33,827 nt of DNA from Plakobranchus ocellatus. Taxonomy: Eukaryota > Mollusca > Gastropoda > Plakobranchidae. The stretch spans positions 46,423 through 80,249 of the forward strand of contig BLXT01008222.1 in the NCBI GenBank assembly GCA_019648995.1. The letters are read 5' to 3'. The notes beneath the pieces were generated by a model. It did no database searches, was not told the DNA's origin, and was given only the letters and a program-made list of their open reading frames with translations. The translations under genes and the position numbers were made by a program. Below are positions 20,573 to 30,593 of the stretch, piece after piece. How positions within the stretch are numbered: position 1 is the stretch's first letter; each line of letters starts with the position of its first letter.

Positions 20573-21381
20573 TTTTTTTTTCATCATACAAATTTACTGA
20601 GAAACCCACCAAACTTCAATTCCTTCAAAATTTTCACAATCGCTTCAAATTTCTTTTGCTGTAGAGATTTCTTAGAATCATAAAATTGTACTGGCTAGTG
20701 AAAAATACTGAAACGTAACACAATGTTTTTTTTTGTTTTAATTTCTTTTTGTTTCAAGACATTAGAAATGTTTCGATAAGCGCAGAAAACAAATCTGTTT
20801 ATAGCCTCTGAGCAATACACATAGCAAGGGCAGACAAACTAGAAATCTAGGGCAGTACAAACAGTTCTAAGCAGCATGGTGTTAATCTTAAGATATTAGG
20901 TTGAAAAAACGCTTCAGATCTTCTAAAGAACTAAGTAGGTTTATTTAAGCGCATTTAGTTCCTTTGTATGGTAAATCGATGGAATTTGATTGGGATAAGA
21001 TCTAGATGTGGTTTTATGAACGTTTGTCTACCCTTTCCAAAAAAATTGTTTTTTCTGAGCTACATGAAATCTTCTATTGATTCTGCCTTGCATGTGATGG
21101 TTATAAAATCATATTGTTCTGTTAGAGAAATTTTATATCTTAAAAACATGAAGTCTAGAAAAGACGAAAGTGATGCAAAGATGCCTAAAAGTGCAAAAAT
21201 ATCAAGTTTCCATGCTGCTTCAGTTAAGCCTTCGTACACAGCTATATCTGTGGCAAAAAAATAATTCTGTGTCCCATGTATCAACCTGATTAATCACATT
21301 TTCCTTAAAATTGAGATATGTTAAAAGGCACTGCTTACAATCCTATATTAACAAACTACATAGAAGCAACACAAAAGATTT

Positions 21382-21426
21382 GGAAAGGGGAAGGAGGGGT
21401 GGGGTGGGGGGAGGGGGGGGGGGGGG
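21382..21426 (+). repeat. G-rich tract with 14-base G run
   Basis: Several runs of four or more G separated by single A or T, ending in 14 consecutive G (21413-21426). The pattern satisfies the usual guanine-quadruplex rule. No function is implied by context. Confidence 0.8.
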
Positions 21427-23535
21427 CATTTATCCTTTTCATTCATCCTTTTGGTGCAACCACAATTCTGTGCATGAGCCTAATACACCCCTCGTTTCCC
21501 ACATGGAGGCACCCATCTAAAGCCTTTCAAGCCCAAGGAAATGTTCTTTGGGTTGTTGAAATCTAAATTTTATTATGGATGGTTTTAACACAGTTTTATC
21601 CTACGAAATTTTGTAAAATCTGTGATTTATGATATTGGTTTATCTTGAAAATAGAGCTCGAAACTAGATCTAGAATAAAAGTTCCACATCAAGACTAAGA
21701 AACGAAATCATAACTTTTTAAACCTTCCTAGTCTACATCCAGATCTCGATCTGCAATGTCCAAAGTGTCAGTTATTCATCTAATTCTAAGCTTCGCCTAA
21801 TCTAAACTGTAGTCTCCTATTCCTAAGCATTACAACCTTTTAAAACACTTGTCTAGATATGATGTAACACAACTCTACCTAAGTCAGTTAACTTATGGTC
21901 AATGAATTGTGTAAGGAGCAGATCAGTATCATGCCATTTTGTGTCTTCTTTTCCTTTATTACTTGAACTAAATTGAAGTAGCAAAAATGATTGTTTGGGT
22001 TAAAGCTTTCGAAAAAGGTGCAAATTTAATGTATAAATGCTTCTTACCACCAACTCATTTCCTGACAAACTTTATTGAAAACAAAACACCAGTTAACACT
22101 TACGTTGTTACAACTATTAACCTAAAATACCCTCCCACTGCTGAGCCCTTTGATGAAAAACAAAGGAATTATGATGGTTTAACATGAACAAACATTGTAT
22201 CTTCTAAACTATGCAAGCAAATGTCATGAAACTTTAGGGATAGACTCAAGACAGACCAAAGATTATTTTTAATAACTAAATTTATGCAAATTACGTCACA
22301 TGACACGGAACGCCATCTTGAATTTTTTTTATTTTATGAGGAAATAAAGAGAAAAACTTTTGAGTATTTATGTGAGGAAATTGTGGCTTGCAATGTGGCT
22401 AAATTTAGATGAAAAGAACGTGGATTTCATTGAATTGAATTTTTTGCTGACAGTTTGCAGTTTTACAAATTTTTGGGGGGGGCAAAAATGAATACAATTC
22501 GCATGCAAGTCAACGAATAAGAAACCAAATAAAATTCCACAAATTTTGGTTGACTCATCTCACGGTATGTTGTTTTTTTATTTTTCTGAACTGCTCATTA
22601 CACCTACAGAATGAGGATTGTAGTTTACTTTCCACTTTACAGCAGATCCTCTTCTTCGACTAAATACTGCCACTGAAAATCACCAAATCCCTTAACAGTT
22701 GCAGGGGTGCCACGCCCACTTATGGGAGAGTGTTCTAGATCTAGATCTAGGTATAGATGCTACTTGAGCCCCATTAGGCCCAACCTCGTCACTAAATAGA
22801 TCTACATCGAATTCTGAGCCACTGCTGCCTGCAATTATGGTATCAGAGTCAAAATCTTGGCTGGTGGGTGTGAAGACATTGGCACAAGCCATTTCAAATC
22901 TAGATTTAATGTTCTCTACGATCACAACAAGAAACAAGAAAATTAAATCAATTTTCAACACTAAAGCCTCTATTCTCGATCATATGCGTGAAAATAAAGC
23001 GAAACACTTCCCTGAATCCAGGGAAGTCGCTGCAACATATCAAAACAGACATCCAGAGTGACCATCACCTGTTTCATTGAGTCAGTCTTGCATTCGACTA
23101 AGTCAAATTCAGCAATGGGAAAGGAAATTCACATTTTCGATTCAAGTCGAATGTAGCAACGTAAGTGTTAAGAGCATACCTTGTTGTGACGAATGGTTTC
23201 GGGAACACTTATGGGAACAGCTGAACACTGCCTGTGACAAGGAGTTCTTTTCTTAAAAACAGAACTCATTCACAGTTTGCTGGAAATTTTATAAATTTTA
23301 ACCAACAGCAAGGTACTATATGTCAACAAATTCATAAATGTCAGCAGTGTATTTCACAGTAATCTCCTAAACAATCTCTTTTATACCCAGTGCTTCTAGA
23401 AAGTACTAATAATTCAATGCAAGGACTAATCATGCCAATACTGTACGTAAAAATCATTCTAGAAAAAAAAAAAGGAAAAATTAACATCTGATGCAATTAA
23501 GGTTACCAAAGATATTAACAAATAATTTACTCTCA

Positions 23536-23557
23536 NNNNCCCCCCCCCCCCCCCCCC
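23536..23557. other. assembly gap (4 N) followed by 18-base C run
   Basis: Four N bases at 23536-23539 are followed at once by C at 23540-23557. The true gap size is unknown. The sequence to either side is AT-rich and unrelated to the C run, which may be a sequencing artefact. Confidence 0.95.
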
Positions 23558-24182
23558 ATATTACATAAACATAACAAACTTACTTATTTCAACTCCACAA
23601 TACAATCTAAAAACTTCCTATCAACAATGATATCACATCTTTGAGAATTTTTCAAAAAAATCACTTGATCTAAAAAAGTAAACTGTCACAACTGGTTTCT
23701 GTGAATTGAGTCTAGATCTAGATCTGGAAGGGTTGAAATTGTGATTTGGCGTTGTTTACTTGTAATGTTTGGTCAGATTTTGGTAGGCCTGGGGTAGAAC
23801 TATTTTTAGATCAATAGTACTATTATCAAAGACTATACAGCACATAAAGACACTCAGGCTCTTTCTTTAAGCTTACATCTTATGCATGCACGGAGTCCCG
23901 TGGCCGACGCCCCCTTTGTACGTGGGCCAGGTCTCTCGCTTGCCTTACTCTATTATTGCGTATTTTAAAATTAAGCCTAGCCTATGGTTTCAAATTCTCA
24001 TTAGATCTATATTTTTGGTTTAACCATTTTACACTCTTGCCTCAACCGCTTAAATACTAATAAATTTTGTTAAATATATGGAGCTTCATTATCTTTATTT
24101 ATGATTATTTTTGGAAAACAAGCACAGAGATCTAAATCTAGATCTTTGTATAAAAACTGAACCTGTTCCTACACATATATAT

Positions 24183-24213
24183 AGAGAGAGAGAGAGACAG
24201 AGAGAGAGAGAGA
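24183..24213. repeat. (GA)n microsatellite, interrupted
   Basis: A GA array of about 31 bases with one ACAG interruption, preceded by a short TA-rich alternating stretch. Confidence 0.9.
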
Positions 24214-24611
24214 CTCAATGAGATGAGGAGGAGTGTGGAGGGTAATAGAGATCTCTGAAGGGATAGAATGACAAAGAACCATTTACATTTAAGGAAATGA
24301 GAATTGCAAATTATTATGGAATGTTAGATAATGAAAAGTAAGAAAAGAAATTGTGCATCAAATGCTCATTACTATACAGATTTATTAACTTTTTTTAAAG
24401 TCAAAGATGTGAAAGAGAAATGAATAATTGGTGAAAAAACAAACAAACGATATTTTAAAGGAAGAAAACATTGCTGTCTGGCGATACACGTACGCTGCTT
24501 GATGGCGCTGCAAGTAGGCTGTGCACGCTAAATAGTTAACCTGAGTATCTTTACACTTATACATGTACTATCTTTGTTATTATCTTTTAATGATGATTAC
24601 TTTTTTGGATC

Positions 24612-25137
24612 TGTGGATTTCTAGAAGTTCTTGAAGGGTGATAAATTTTTTTTTTACAGGACGTTATTATGATATTCTGGTGACAAAGTACGCATGTAAT
24701 GTTTATGTATAAAAGATGGAACAAATGAGACTATTCAATTAATCAATATTTTTAGCTAACCTTGATAAGATAATTTGGTTATTTTGACTTTGTCATTGAA
24801 TGATTGTGTTATATTGACACATTATATCCAGTCTATGCATAATTCAACTAGTATTTTCTAGTGGCTGTGGGCGGTGAGTATAAAAAAATGATTGTGAGAT
24901 TGTTATAGAGAAATTGAAGAGATATAAACCACTGATGTTAGAGAACTTGTAGATCTAAATAATTGTACAAAGTAAATTGCTGCTCTGAAACTGTCCTTGA
25001 TTCAAATTAATAAAATATTGATTCAATTTTCAGCAAGACTTCGAGTCGGATCTGTTCTTTAGTCAATGTAAAGGAACACTCTCACAGGCAGTGTTCAACT
25101 AGATCTATAACCAAACAGAACTGAGCCATTTGTGACA
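24612..25137 (+). mobile_element. solo-LTR-like repeat, copy 2
   Basis: About 526 bp homologous with 7095-7619. This copy has the cleaner ends, TGTGG at the left and TGTGACA at the right. It carries a heat-shock motif (24619-24635, one base short of perfect), a TATA box (TATAAAAA, 24879-24886) and AATAAA (25009-25014) downstream of it, the expected order of U3, R and polyadenylation signals in an LTR. I see no target duplication. The right end directly touches the 3' end of LINE-2. The two LTR-like copies cannot flank one element, because they lie in different introns with host exons between them. Confidence 0.6.
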
Positions 25138-25329
25138 TAATTGATTATTGGTATACCCAGTCCACCATAAAGCGGTGATCTCTGGGGTTTCTGTTCATTC
25201 ATTTTTTCTCAAAGGTTGTCATCAGATGCTCAAGCAAATTAAAACAAAGATAAAAATTCATTAAAATCCAACAGAGTATATGGAGAAAAACTTAAAAAGG
25301 AATCAGTACAAAGCCTCAGATATTTCCAT

Positions 25330-25925
25330 AGACACTGAGTTCCTTTAAGTAACCAACTATGCGAGAGGGATTGATCTCTTGCAAAAGTCTGTACATGTCA
25401 GCTACACTGAAGTATTTCCTCCTGGTGTCTTGAAAGTCTGGGCCTTCAATTAAAATATGCCGGACAGTGTAAAGGCTGTCGCAGGCATAGCAAAAAGGCC
25501 GTTCCTCATTTTTTAAAAGGTAGCTGTGGGTGAGCCATGTGTGGCATTTACTTAAGGTTTCAAGTCAGACCAGCAAATGCGTTTTCCTGAGTATGATGCT
25601 TTATTTAGAGGTGCGCTTGCGAGTTTGTACACACTCTCATTCCCCTGGATGCCGACGTGAGCAGGAATCCAGGCAAAAGAGATGTGAACATAGGGAGGAA
25701 ATTTTCGGATTAAATTGAACAGGCACCTGATATCTTTAATTTTGAAATCTTTGCTTTGAATAGCCTGTTAGGCTGATAGGCTGTCACTGTAGATAACAAC
25801 ATTTTTATGGTATTGAGTGAGCTTTTTTCATTTCTGAGAGCCTGAGGGCTATTCCCTTGAGCTCAGCACTGAAGACAGATGCCCCATCTCTCAGGCGAGT
25901 TGCCTTCAAGCAGTCCGGTGTAAGC
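25330..25925 (-). pseudogene. LINE-2 RNase H and C-terminal zinc finger
   Basis: Minus-strand blocks read SVFSAELKGIALRL (catalytic Glu), NVVIYSDSLSA (catalytic Asp), SFAWIPAHVGIQGNE and VYKLA. The last block reads VDKLA in LINE-3, so the final catalytic Asp is Tyr here. After it comes CYACDSLYTVRHILIEGPDF, a Cys/His finger common at LINE ends. RNase H degrades the RNA strand of the RNA-DNA hybrid and, among LINEs, is typical of the I superfamily. A stop after LSA and a frameshift near the AAAAAGCTCAC stretch break the frame. Confidence 0.8.
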
Positions 25926-25959
25926 CACCTCGCTGGTACCTTCTTTCTTTTGTTTTGTT

Positions 25960-26453
25960 AGAGAAATATCAACGAGCACCTGGTGCTCCTCCCACGGTGG
26001 GGGGCACTGGACATGTAAGTTATGAATACTATTGAGGTTGATTTTAGCATTCTTAATATGCTCGAAAGTATCAGCGACAAGATTGGGTTCTGACTTTGAA
26101 TCAGCACTAAAGTGTGATAACGGAGCTTCAATTACAACATCGTGGCAAGGTTTACAAGGTAATGATTTTAATTTCAGTACATAGTGGCAAGCTAGCTTGA
26201 TGCGCCGATGCTCCCCAGCCTCGGCGTAGAAGCTTTTAATAGGCGACGTTCTGAAAGCCCCGAGGGCAATTCCAAGGCCCTGATAATGTATAGGGTCCAG
26301 GGCTCTCAGCATGTGTTTTTTCGCAGAACCATATACGACACTGCCGTAGTTCAACTTGGACCAGACAAGGGTGCGGTAAAGCCTTAGGAGGGTGGCTCTA
26401 TCTGCACCCCAGTCCGTATCGCCCACGACGCATAGTAAATTTAGAGCTTTCAA
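25960..26453 (-). pseudogene. LINE-2 reverse transcriptase thumb region (open but isolated)
   Basis: The longest clean piece of LINE protein in the window, starting MKALNLLCVVGDTDWGADRA and containing LRLYRTLVWSKLNYGSVVYG, ALDPIHYQGLGIALGAFRTS and FYAEAGEHRRIKLA. These are the usual post-palm and thumb blocks of jockey/I-type RTs. The frame is broken at both ends: it enters from a frameshift at about 26455 and leaves into RNase H in another frame. It is a fragment of ORF2, not a separate gene. Confidence 0.85.
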
Positions 26454-27297
26454 ACATTTTTTTCTTTAGATACTGTACACGATTGTCAAAACTCAGTTTT
26501 GAGTCGAAAACGACTCCTAAAAGTTTAGCCTCATCCTTCACCGGGATCGGCTGGCCGTCCAGATGAAGGGCAGTCTCAGTGTAAACTTATTGTCCGTAGT
26601 TTTGAACACAGGAGGTCTTCGAAACCGAAAACCTGAAACCGTTGTGGGAGACCAATTTTTGAACATTATTAATACATAGCTGGATGGTGCGCTCAAGATG
26701 CTGCAGGTGTGTACCCTCAGCATAAATGGCAAATCGTCTACGAATAAAGATGCATTTACACTTTTAGAAACAGAGTTAATAATATTTATTTTCAAGTTAA
26801 ATAGCATAGGTGATAAAATACTGATGATGTATAGTATCCAGGGCTCTCACAACGTGTTTTTTCGGGGAACCATATACAACACTGCCGTAGTCCAACTTGG
26901 ATCAGACTAGGTAAAGCCTTTGAAGGATGGCTCTATCCGCACCCCAGTACGTGTGGCCCACGAGGCATATTAAATTTAGGGCTTTCTAACATTTTTTCTT
27001 TAGATACTGTATATAATTATAAAAACTCAGTCTTGAGTCGAAGACGACTCCTAAAACTTTTGCCTCACCCTTCACTGGGACCGGCTGGCTGTCCAGATGA
27101 AGGGCGGGCTCAGTGTAAATTCTTTGTCTGTGGAAATAGACACTGGTGGTCTTCGAAACCGTTCTGGGAGACCCATTTTTGAACATTGTTTATACATAAC
27201 AGAATGGTGCGCTCAAGATGCTGCAAGTGTTTACCCTCAGCATAATAGCAAAATCGTCTACGAATTAAGATGCATTTACATTTTTAGAAACAGAGGC
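26276..27297. repeat. two diverged direct copies of the RT palm segment in LINE-2
   Basis: 26822-27297 repeats the content of about 26276-26783 in the same orientation: (N)ASLFVDD, the VHFHRQR block, LHLD-QPVPVK, LGVVFDS-LSF and RALD-IH. The two differ by many substitutions and small gaps (one copy lacks several codons near KTKT), so they are either an old tandem duplication or two separate insertions lying end to end. The second explanation fits the divergence better. Confidence 0.8.
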
Positions 27298-28021
27298 TGA
27301 AAGGGGTGGAGGGGTAGGGAGGCGAGCAGGAAGGCAGAGGTCCTTGAGGTTTCTCCGCCAGGGGCGGGGGGCTAGGGGCGGAATTTGGAAGGGGCTTGGG
27401 GTTAGGAGGGGGAGGGAGAGCACTCCATGGGGGAGGCGGGGACCCTCGGGCAGCTGGGGGTGAAGAAATCTCCCCAGATTGAGGATACAGTATCCTCAGC
27501 CTCCATGGCCAGGGGTGCAAAACGATTGAGTGTTTCCCTAAGGGCCTCCTGTCTTTGCTACTTTTTGGTCCTGCGCTTGGCTGGTACTTCGGTTTCTGCT
27601 GTTCCATGGGGACATGGAGCTGGAGAATCTTCTGCATGTTTTTCCCCTTGGGTGGGGCAGAAGGGGCACTTCTGCCGCTATCCTTGGGGAGTCTCGCTGG
27701 CTGCGTTCGAAGTTGAGACTTGACGGCACTAGCAAATGTTAGGGTTGAAATCGTTTTATGGATTCCAACCACAACTGCCTTATGGACTTGCTGAAACATA
27801 GCGCTATTCTCAATTTTGTAACGAGGAATGGCTTGTTCTTAGAGGAACTTCGGGCAGGTCTTGCTGCTGGCTGCATGGTCTCCTCGGCAGTTTACGCAAT
27901 GGGGATCAGCCAAACAGTCATGTACCACATGACCACCCTTGCTATATCTAACACATATAGCAGCAGGTTTCTTACACTTGTCCTTGCCGTAGCCCTTAGT
28001 GTTGGCACTTTTAGCAGCGCA
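27298..28021 (-). pseudogene. LINE-2 ORF1 fragment with CCHC zinc knuckles
   Basis: The minus strand from 28021 contains a damaged first knuckle (pattern C-x-KCQH..GKDKC over a frameshift). The second, CVRYSKGGHVVHDC, has its second Cys changed to Tyr. The third, CVNCRGDHAASSKTC (CX2CX3HX6C), is intact. A stop follows at 27841-27839, then, frameshifted, the ILRYK and MFQQVHKAVVVGIHK block and the same Pro/Ser-rich tail as in LINE-1. Knuckles of this kind bind element RNA. The tail ends abruptly at about 27298, where RT sequence begins, so ORF1's stop and all of the ORF2 start are gone. Confidence 0.85.
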
Positions 28022-28022
28022 T

Positions 28023-28885
28023 CGTCGTCATACAACGCCTTCACTTCTCCACACAGATAAGGCGCCTTAAGTTGATCACTGCTTCTCAACCACGAGTGCT
28101 ATGAGTGATGTCAATTCTTAGTGCATCTCTCACCAGTCAACTTCTCGACCGCCTATATCTCCTCTCAAGATAGGCAAATAGAGATTCCTAGTCCTTTTTG
28201 GGGGATTTCCCAGTGCAGCGCAGCCCGACACTACTGGTTGAACCTTCCTGCTCTCCAGCCCACACAAACCATCTTTTATTTCTCTCTAAACCTTGTGGTC
28301 ATCTCTAGTATAGGACCTGTGCTTGATGCAAAATCTTTTTCTCGTCACCGTTGCAATCATTCCTACACCCGCTTTCTTTGCTGAGGGACTTGAATATGTG
28401 CAGTCATGAGCCATATGACCATATCTGTTGCTCGTCTTCTCTTGCATGTCGAACACCAGTCACTCTCTTCTCGGGTTCACGCGGCCACGAAGAGTCCATT
28501 ACATTTAAAGCACCAGCTTACCTAGATCTATGCGGTTGATCATATAGATTATGTTTAGGTATGGATCAGCCTCCTTGTCAAAACTCTTCGGATCGCGAAG
28601 GATTTTCTCCCTAATATATATCGTCAGATCCTTCAGCACGAATCATGAATTCCTCACGGACAAATAAATCTCTCATGTCCTCAAAAGCTTTCTTTGTTTC
28701 TGAAAATTCGATCCTCTGACATAGATACATCTTGATCCTCACTATACATTTAGGCACTCTCGCCTTCTGGTTTACAGATCCGGTATCCATCCTCCATCTA
28801 GTTTATCTTTTCATGAGCGCCCTATTTACCTCATAATATTTAATAGTACAAGGCTTGAGCCTTTGGAAGTTGTCCGTACAGAGAT
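28023..28885 (-). pseudogene. Ty3/Gypsy-type gag-protease relic
   Basis: Three frameshifted minus-strand blocks appear in the right order. First, a capsid-like region with YYEVNRALMKR (28845-28808), FEDMRDLFVREEF (about 28690-28650) and YIREKILRDPKSFDKEADPY (28630-28570), matching the DLFVREQFL and following helices of metazoan Ty3/Gypsy Gag. Then a Cys pair CFKC (about 28520) and a second knuckle ending YGHMAHDC (28426-28400). Then a protease-like segment LPILRGDIGGREV (28185-28143) and APYLCGEVKALYDD (to about 28026). Stops and slips break it throughout. It meets LINE-2's ORF1 at about 28022. The clade is inferred from the Gag pattern. Confidence 0.65.
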
Positions 28886-30020
28886 GCCAACTAGCTTTAC
28901 TAAAAAAAACCTGAACTTTTCCATGATTATAGCTATAGCACGCCACACCATACCAAATGTCGTAACTGCAGGTTATTCTCATCCAACTGTACGTTACATA
29001 TCAACTGGAACACAAGTGAAATCTCCACTGGCTTTCAAATAAGATTGGTTTGGATCTTATTGTCCCAGTTGGATATAGAGCCTCTTTACCTTAAAAATCT
29101 AGGCTGGAGAAAACAATAATGTGCCTCTCTTTACACCTTAGACCTAATTCTTGTTTTCAACGAGAAGACTTAATAAGAAAATAAATGTAGTCTTACTTTA
29201 ATCCAGAATATATGGATTATCCTTTCTTTAGCCTAAGTTTCACCGTCTAGAAGTCTAGAAACTCCCCGAGTCTAGTCTATAGATCAAAACAAACTTGAAG
29301 ATCCTTTGCCGATTTTTCAATTGAAGTGTTTTAAGAAAAGGAGAAAAGGAGAAATCAGTATTTGAAAAAAAAAAAAACCACACACATTTTAGCTAAATCC
29401 CTCATAAATCTTGTAGATCTCCAGTTTTAATCTTGGTCCGGATTTTATATAATCTTTTCCCTAAAATCACAATGATCATCTTCCAGATCTAGATCTAATA
29501 GATCTTACAAATTGTATTTTAATTGATTCTCTTTCACTTCGATCTAAATAAGTAGCTCATGACCAGCCATTCTGGATGTCAAAGTTGATTTAAACTTTTG
29601 AAATACATGTATTCTGTAACCTTTGGCTAATTGATCTAGATTTCTGAATGACTCGGCCCAGGAGATATCAAATGGCTTTATTCCATGAATCACAATACGA
29701 AGATAAAACCACGTACTTAAGCTGGGTTCACTTGGACCTTACTAACTATAAATATAAATTTTAGTTGTATCGATTTTAAGAAAATTACAATAGTTTTAGT
29801 AAATTATATTTGCTCAGTATAATAACAATCATCGACACAATTCATGGTCCAGAAAAAAAATGGCAGCCATATTGTTTCAAAACAAAACAGTTACATGGAG
29901 CAGTTTCATTTAAAATGATTCCTTCCCTAAATTTTTAATAGACAGAATTTCAGGCTGGGGGTTTACCAGACGAAAATTTCTTTTAAAAACCCGTATTATC
30001 TACCAAAATTAACCTTATCC
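28886..30020. other. intron stretch with no identifiable feature
   Basis: AT-rich sequence with several AGATCT motifs (for example 29487-29515) and a 12-base A run near 29366. It may hold the upstream part of the Gypsy relic, but I cannot align it to anything known. Confidence 0.5.
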
Positions 30021-30027
30021 GAACGTG

Positions 30028-30385
30028 TTGGGTAATTTTCTTACCCCAAGGCTTGTTTTTAATTTTTTTTAAAATACTTAAAATAGGAATTTTTCTTTCA
30101 GCTTTTCAGTATTCCTCAAAAATCAAATTTGACATATGATCACATAATGATGACTGACAGAAAATCAATATTGAACTGACCTGATATCATTTCTGAAACC
30201 CTCCCTGTTTTTTATACATAAAAAATATGGGTTTTTTTTTTTTATGTAAGGTATGGGGTGATTTTTGTTATCCCCGTCGTACAGACAGGCAAATAGTGAT
30301 AATACAGTATAGGGAAACGCAGTTACCCCAAACATATGAATAAGACTATTTGTTATTTAAAATGTGGGGGTATTTAGTTACCCAC
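30028..30385. repeat. four GGGTAA/TTACCC-type short hairpins
   Basis: Imperfect inverted repeats of similar form recur at 30028-30049 (TTGGGTAA..TTACCCCAA), 30255-30275 (GGGG..CCCC), 30312-30329 (GGG..TTACCC) and 30364-30385 (GTGGG..CCCAC). The second and fourth are also followed by a related CG(T/A)CGTACAGA segment, a direct repeat about 110 bp apart. The origin is unknown. Confidence 0.5.
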
Positions 30386-30593
30386 GACGTACAGATATGA
30401 CAATAAAACACCTCATACTGATAGGATTAAGAAAAAAGCCGGAAATCCGGAAATCTAGAGCCCCTTCAGTCTGGAGCGCATTCAGAGAAATCGCTTGCTT
30501 CTTTCAAGGTCATTGGCTCATTTCTGCAAATTTTTCACACTGCGTCTATCAGCTGTCCATGTCATCTTTTCTGCCCTCAGAATTAGGCTGATT

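Larger units (their letters stand above)
25138..28022 (-). mobile_element. LINE-2: rearranged copy of the same LINE family
   Basis: Reading right to left, the parts are an ORF1 fragment with zinc knuckles and Pro-rich tail (28021-27298), a direct jump into the RT palm (27297-26822), a second, diverged copy of that RT segment (26820-26276), the RT thumb (to about 25960), RNase H (about 25925-25540), a C-terminal Cys finger (about 25510-25330) and the 3' end (25138). The endonuclease and the first half of RT are missing. It shares the 3' end GGACTGGGTATACC with LINE-1 and LINE-3. It keeps FVDD, unlike LINE-1, but has many frameshifts and is dead. Confidence 0.85.

Noticed and set aside
20205-20612. 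Minus-strand 135-residue open frame rich in Cys, Asn and Thr
   Set aside because: It is the translation of the 20180-20572 minisatellite; the protein repeat follows the DNA period and there are no start or splice signals.
20968-21284. Opposed 98- and 74-residue frames near 21.0-21.3 kb
   Set aside because: Neither shows known motifs; the minus-strand frame has a hydrophobic patch but does not fit the ATP13A1 sequence or phase.
22692-22961. Minus-strand 89-residue frame with an acidic Asp/Ser-rich stretch
   Set aside because: The composition loosely recalls acidic heads of some transposases, but no further domain follows and the frame is short.
23090-23160. Inverted CATTCGACT / AGTCGAATG pair as MITE ends
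   Set aside because: The match is only 9 bp over about 60 bp, without target duplication or a second copy; too weak.
7095-25137. The two LTR-like repeats as the ends of one large retrotransposon
   Set aside because: They lie in different introns of ATP13A1 with two host exons between them and are strongly diverged, so they are independent copies.
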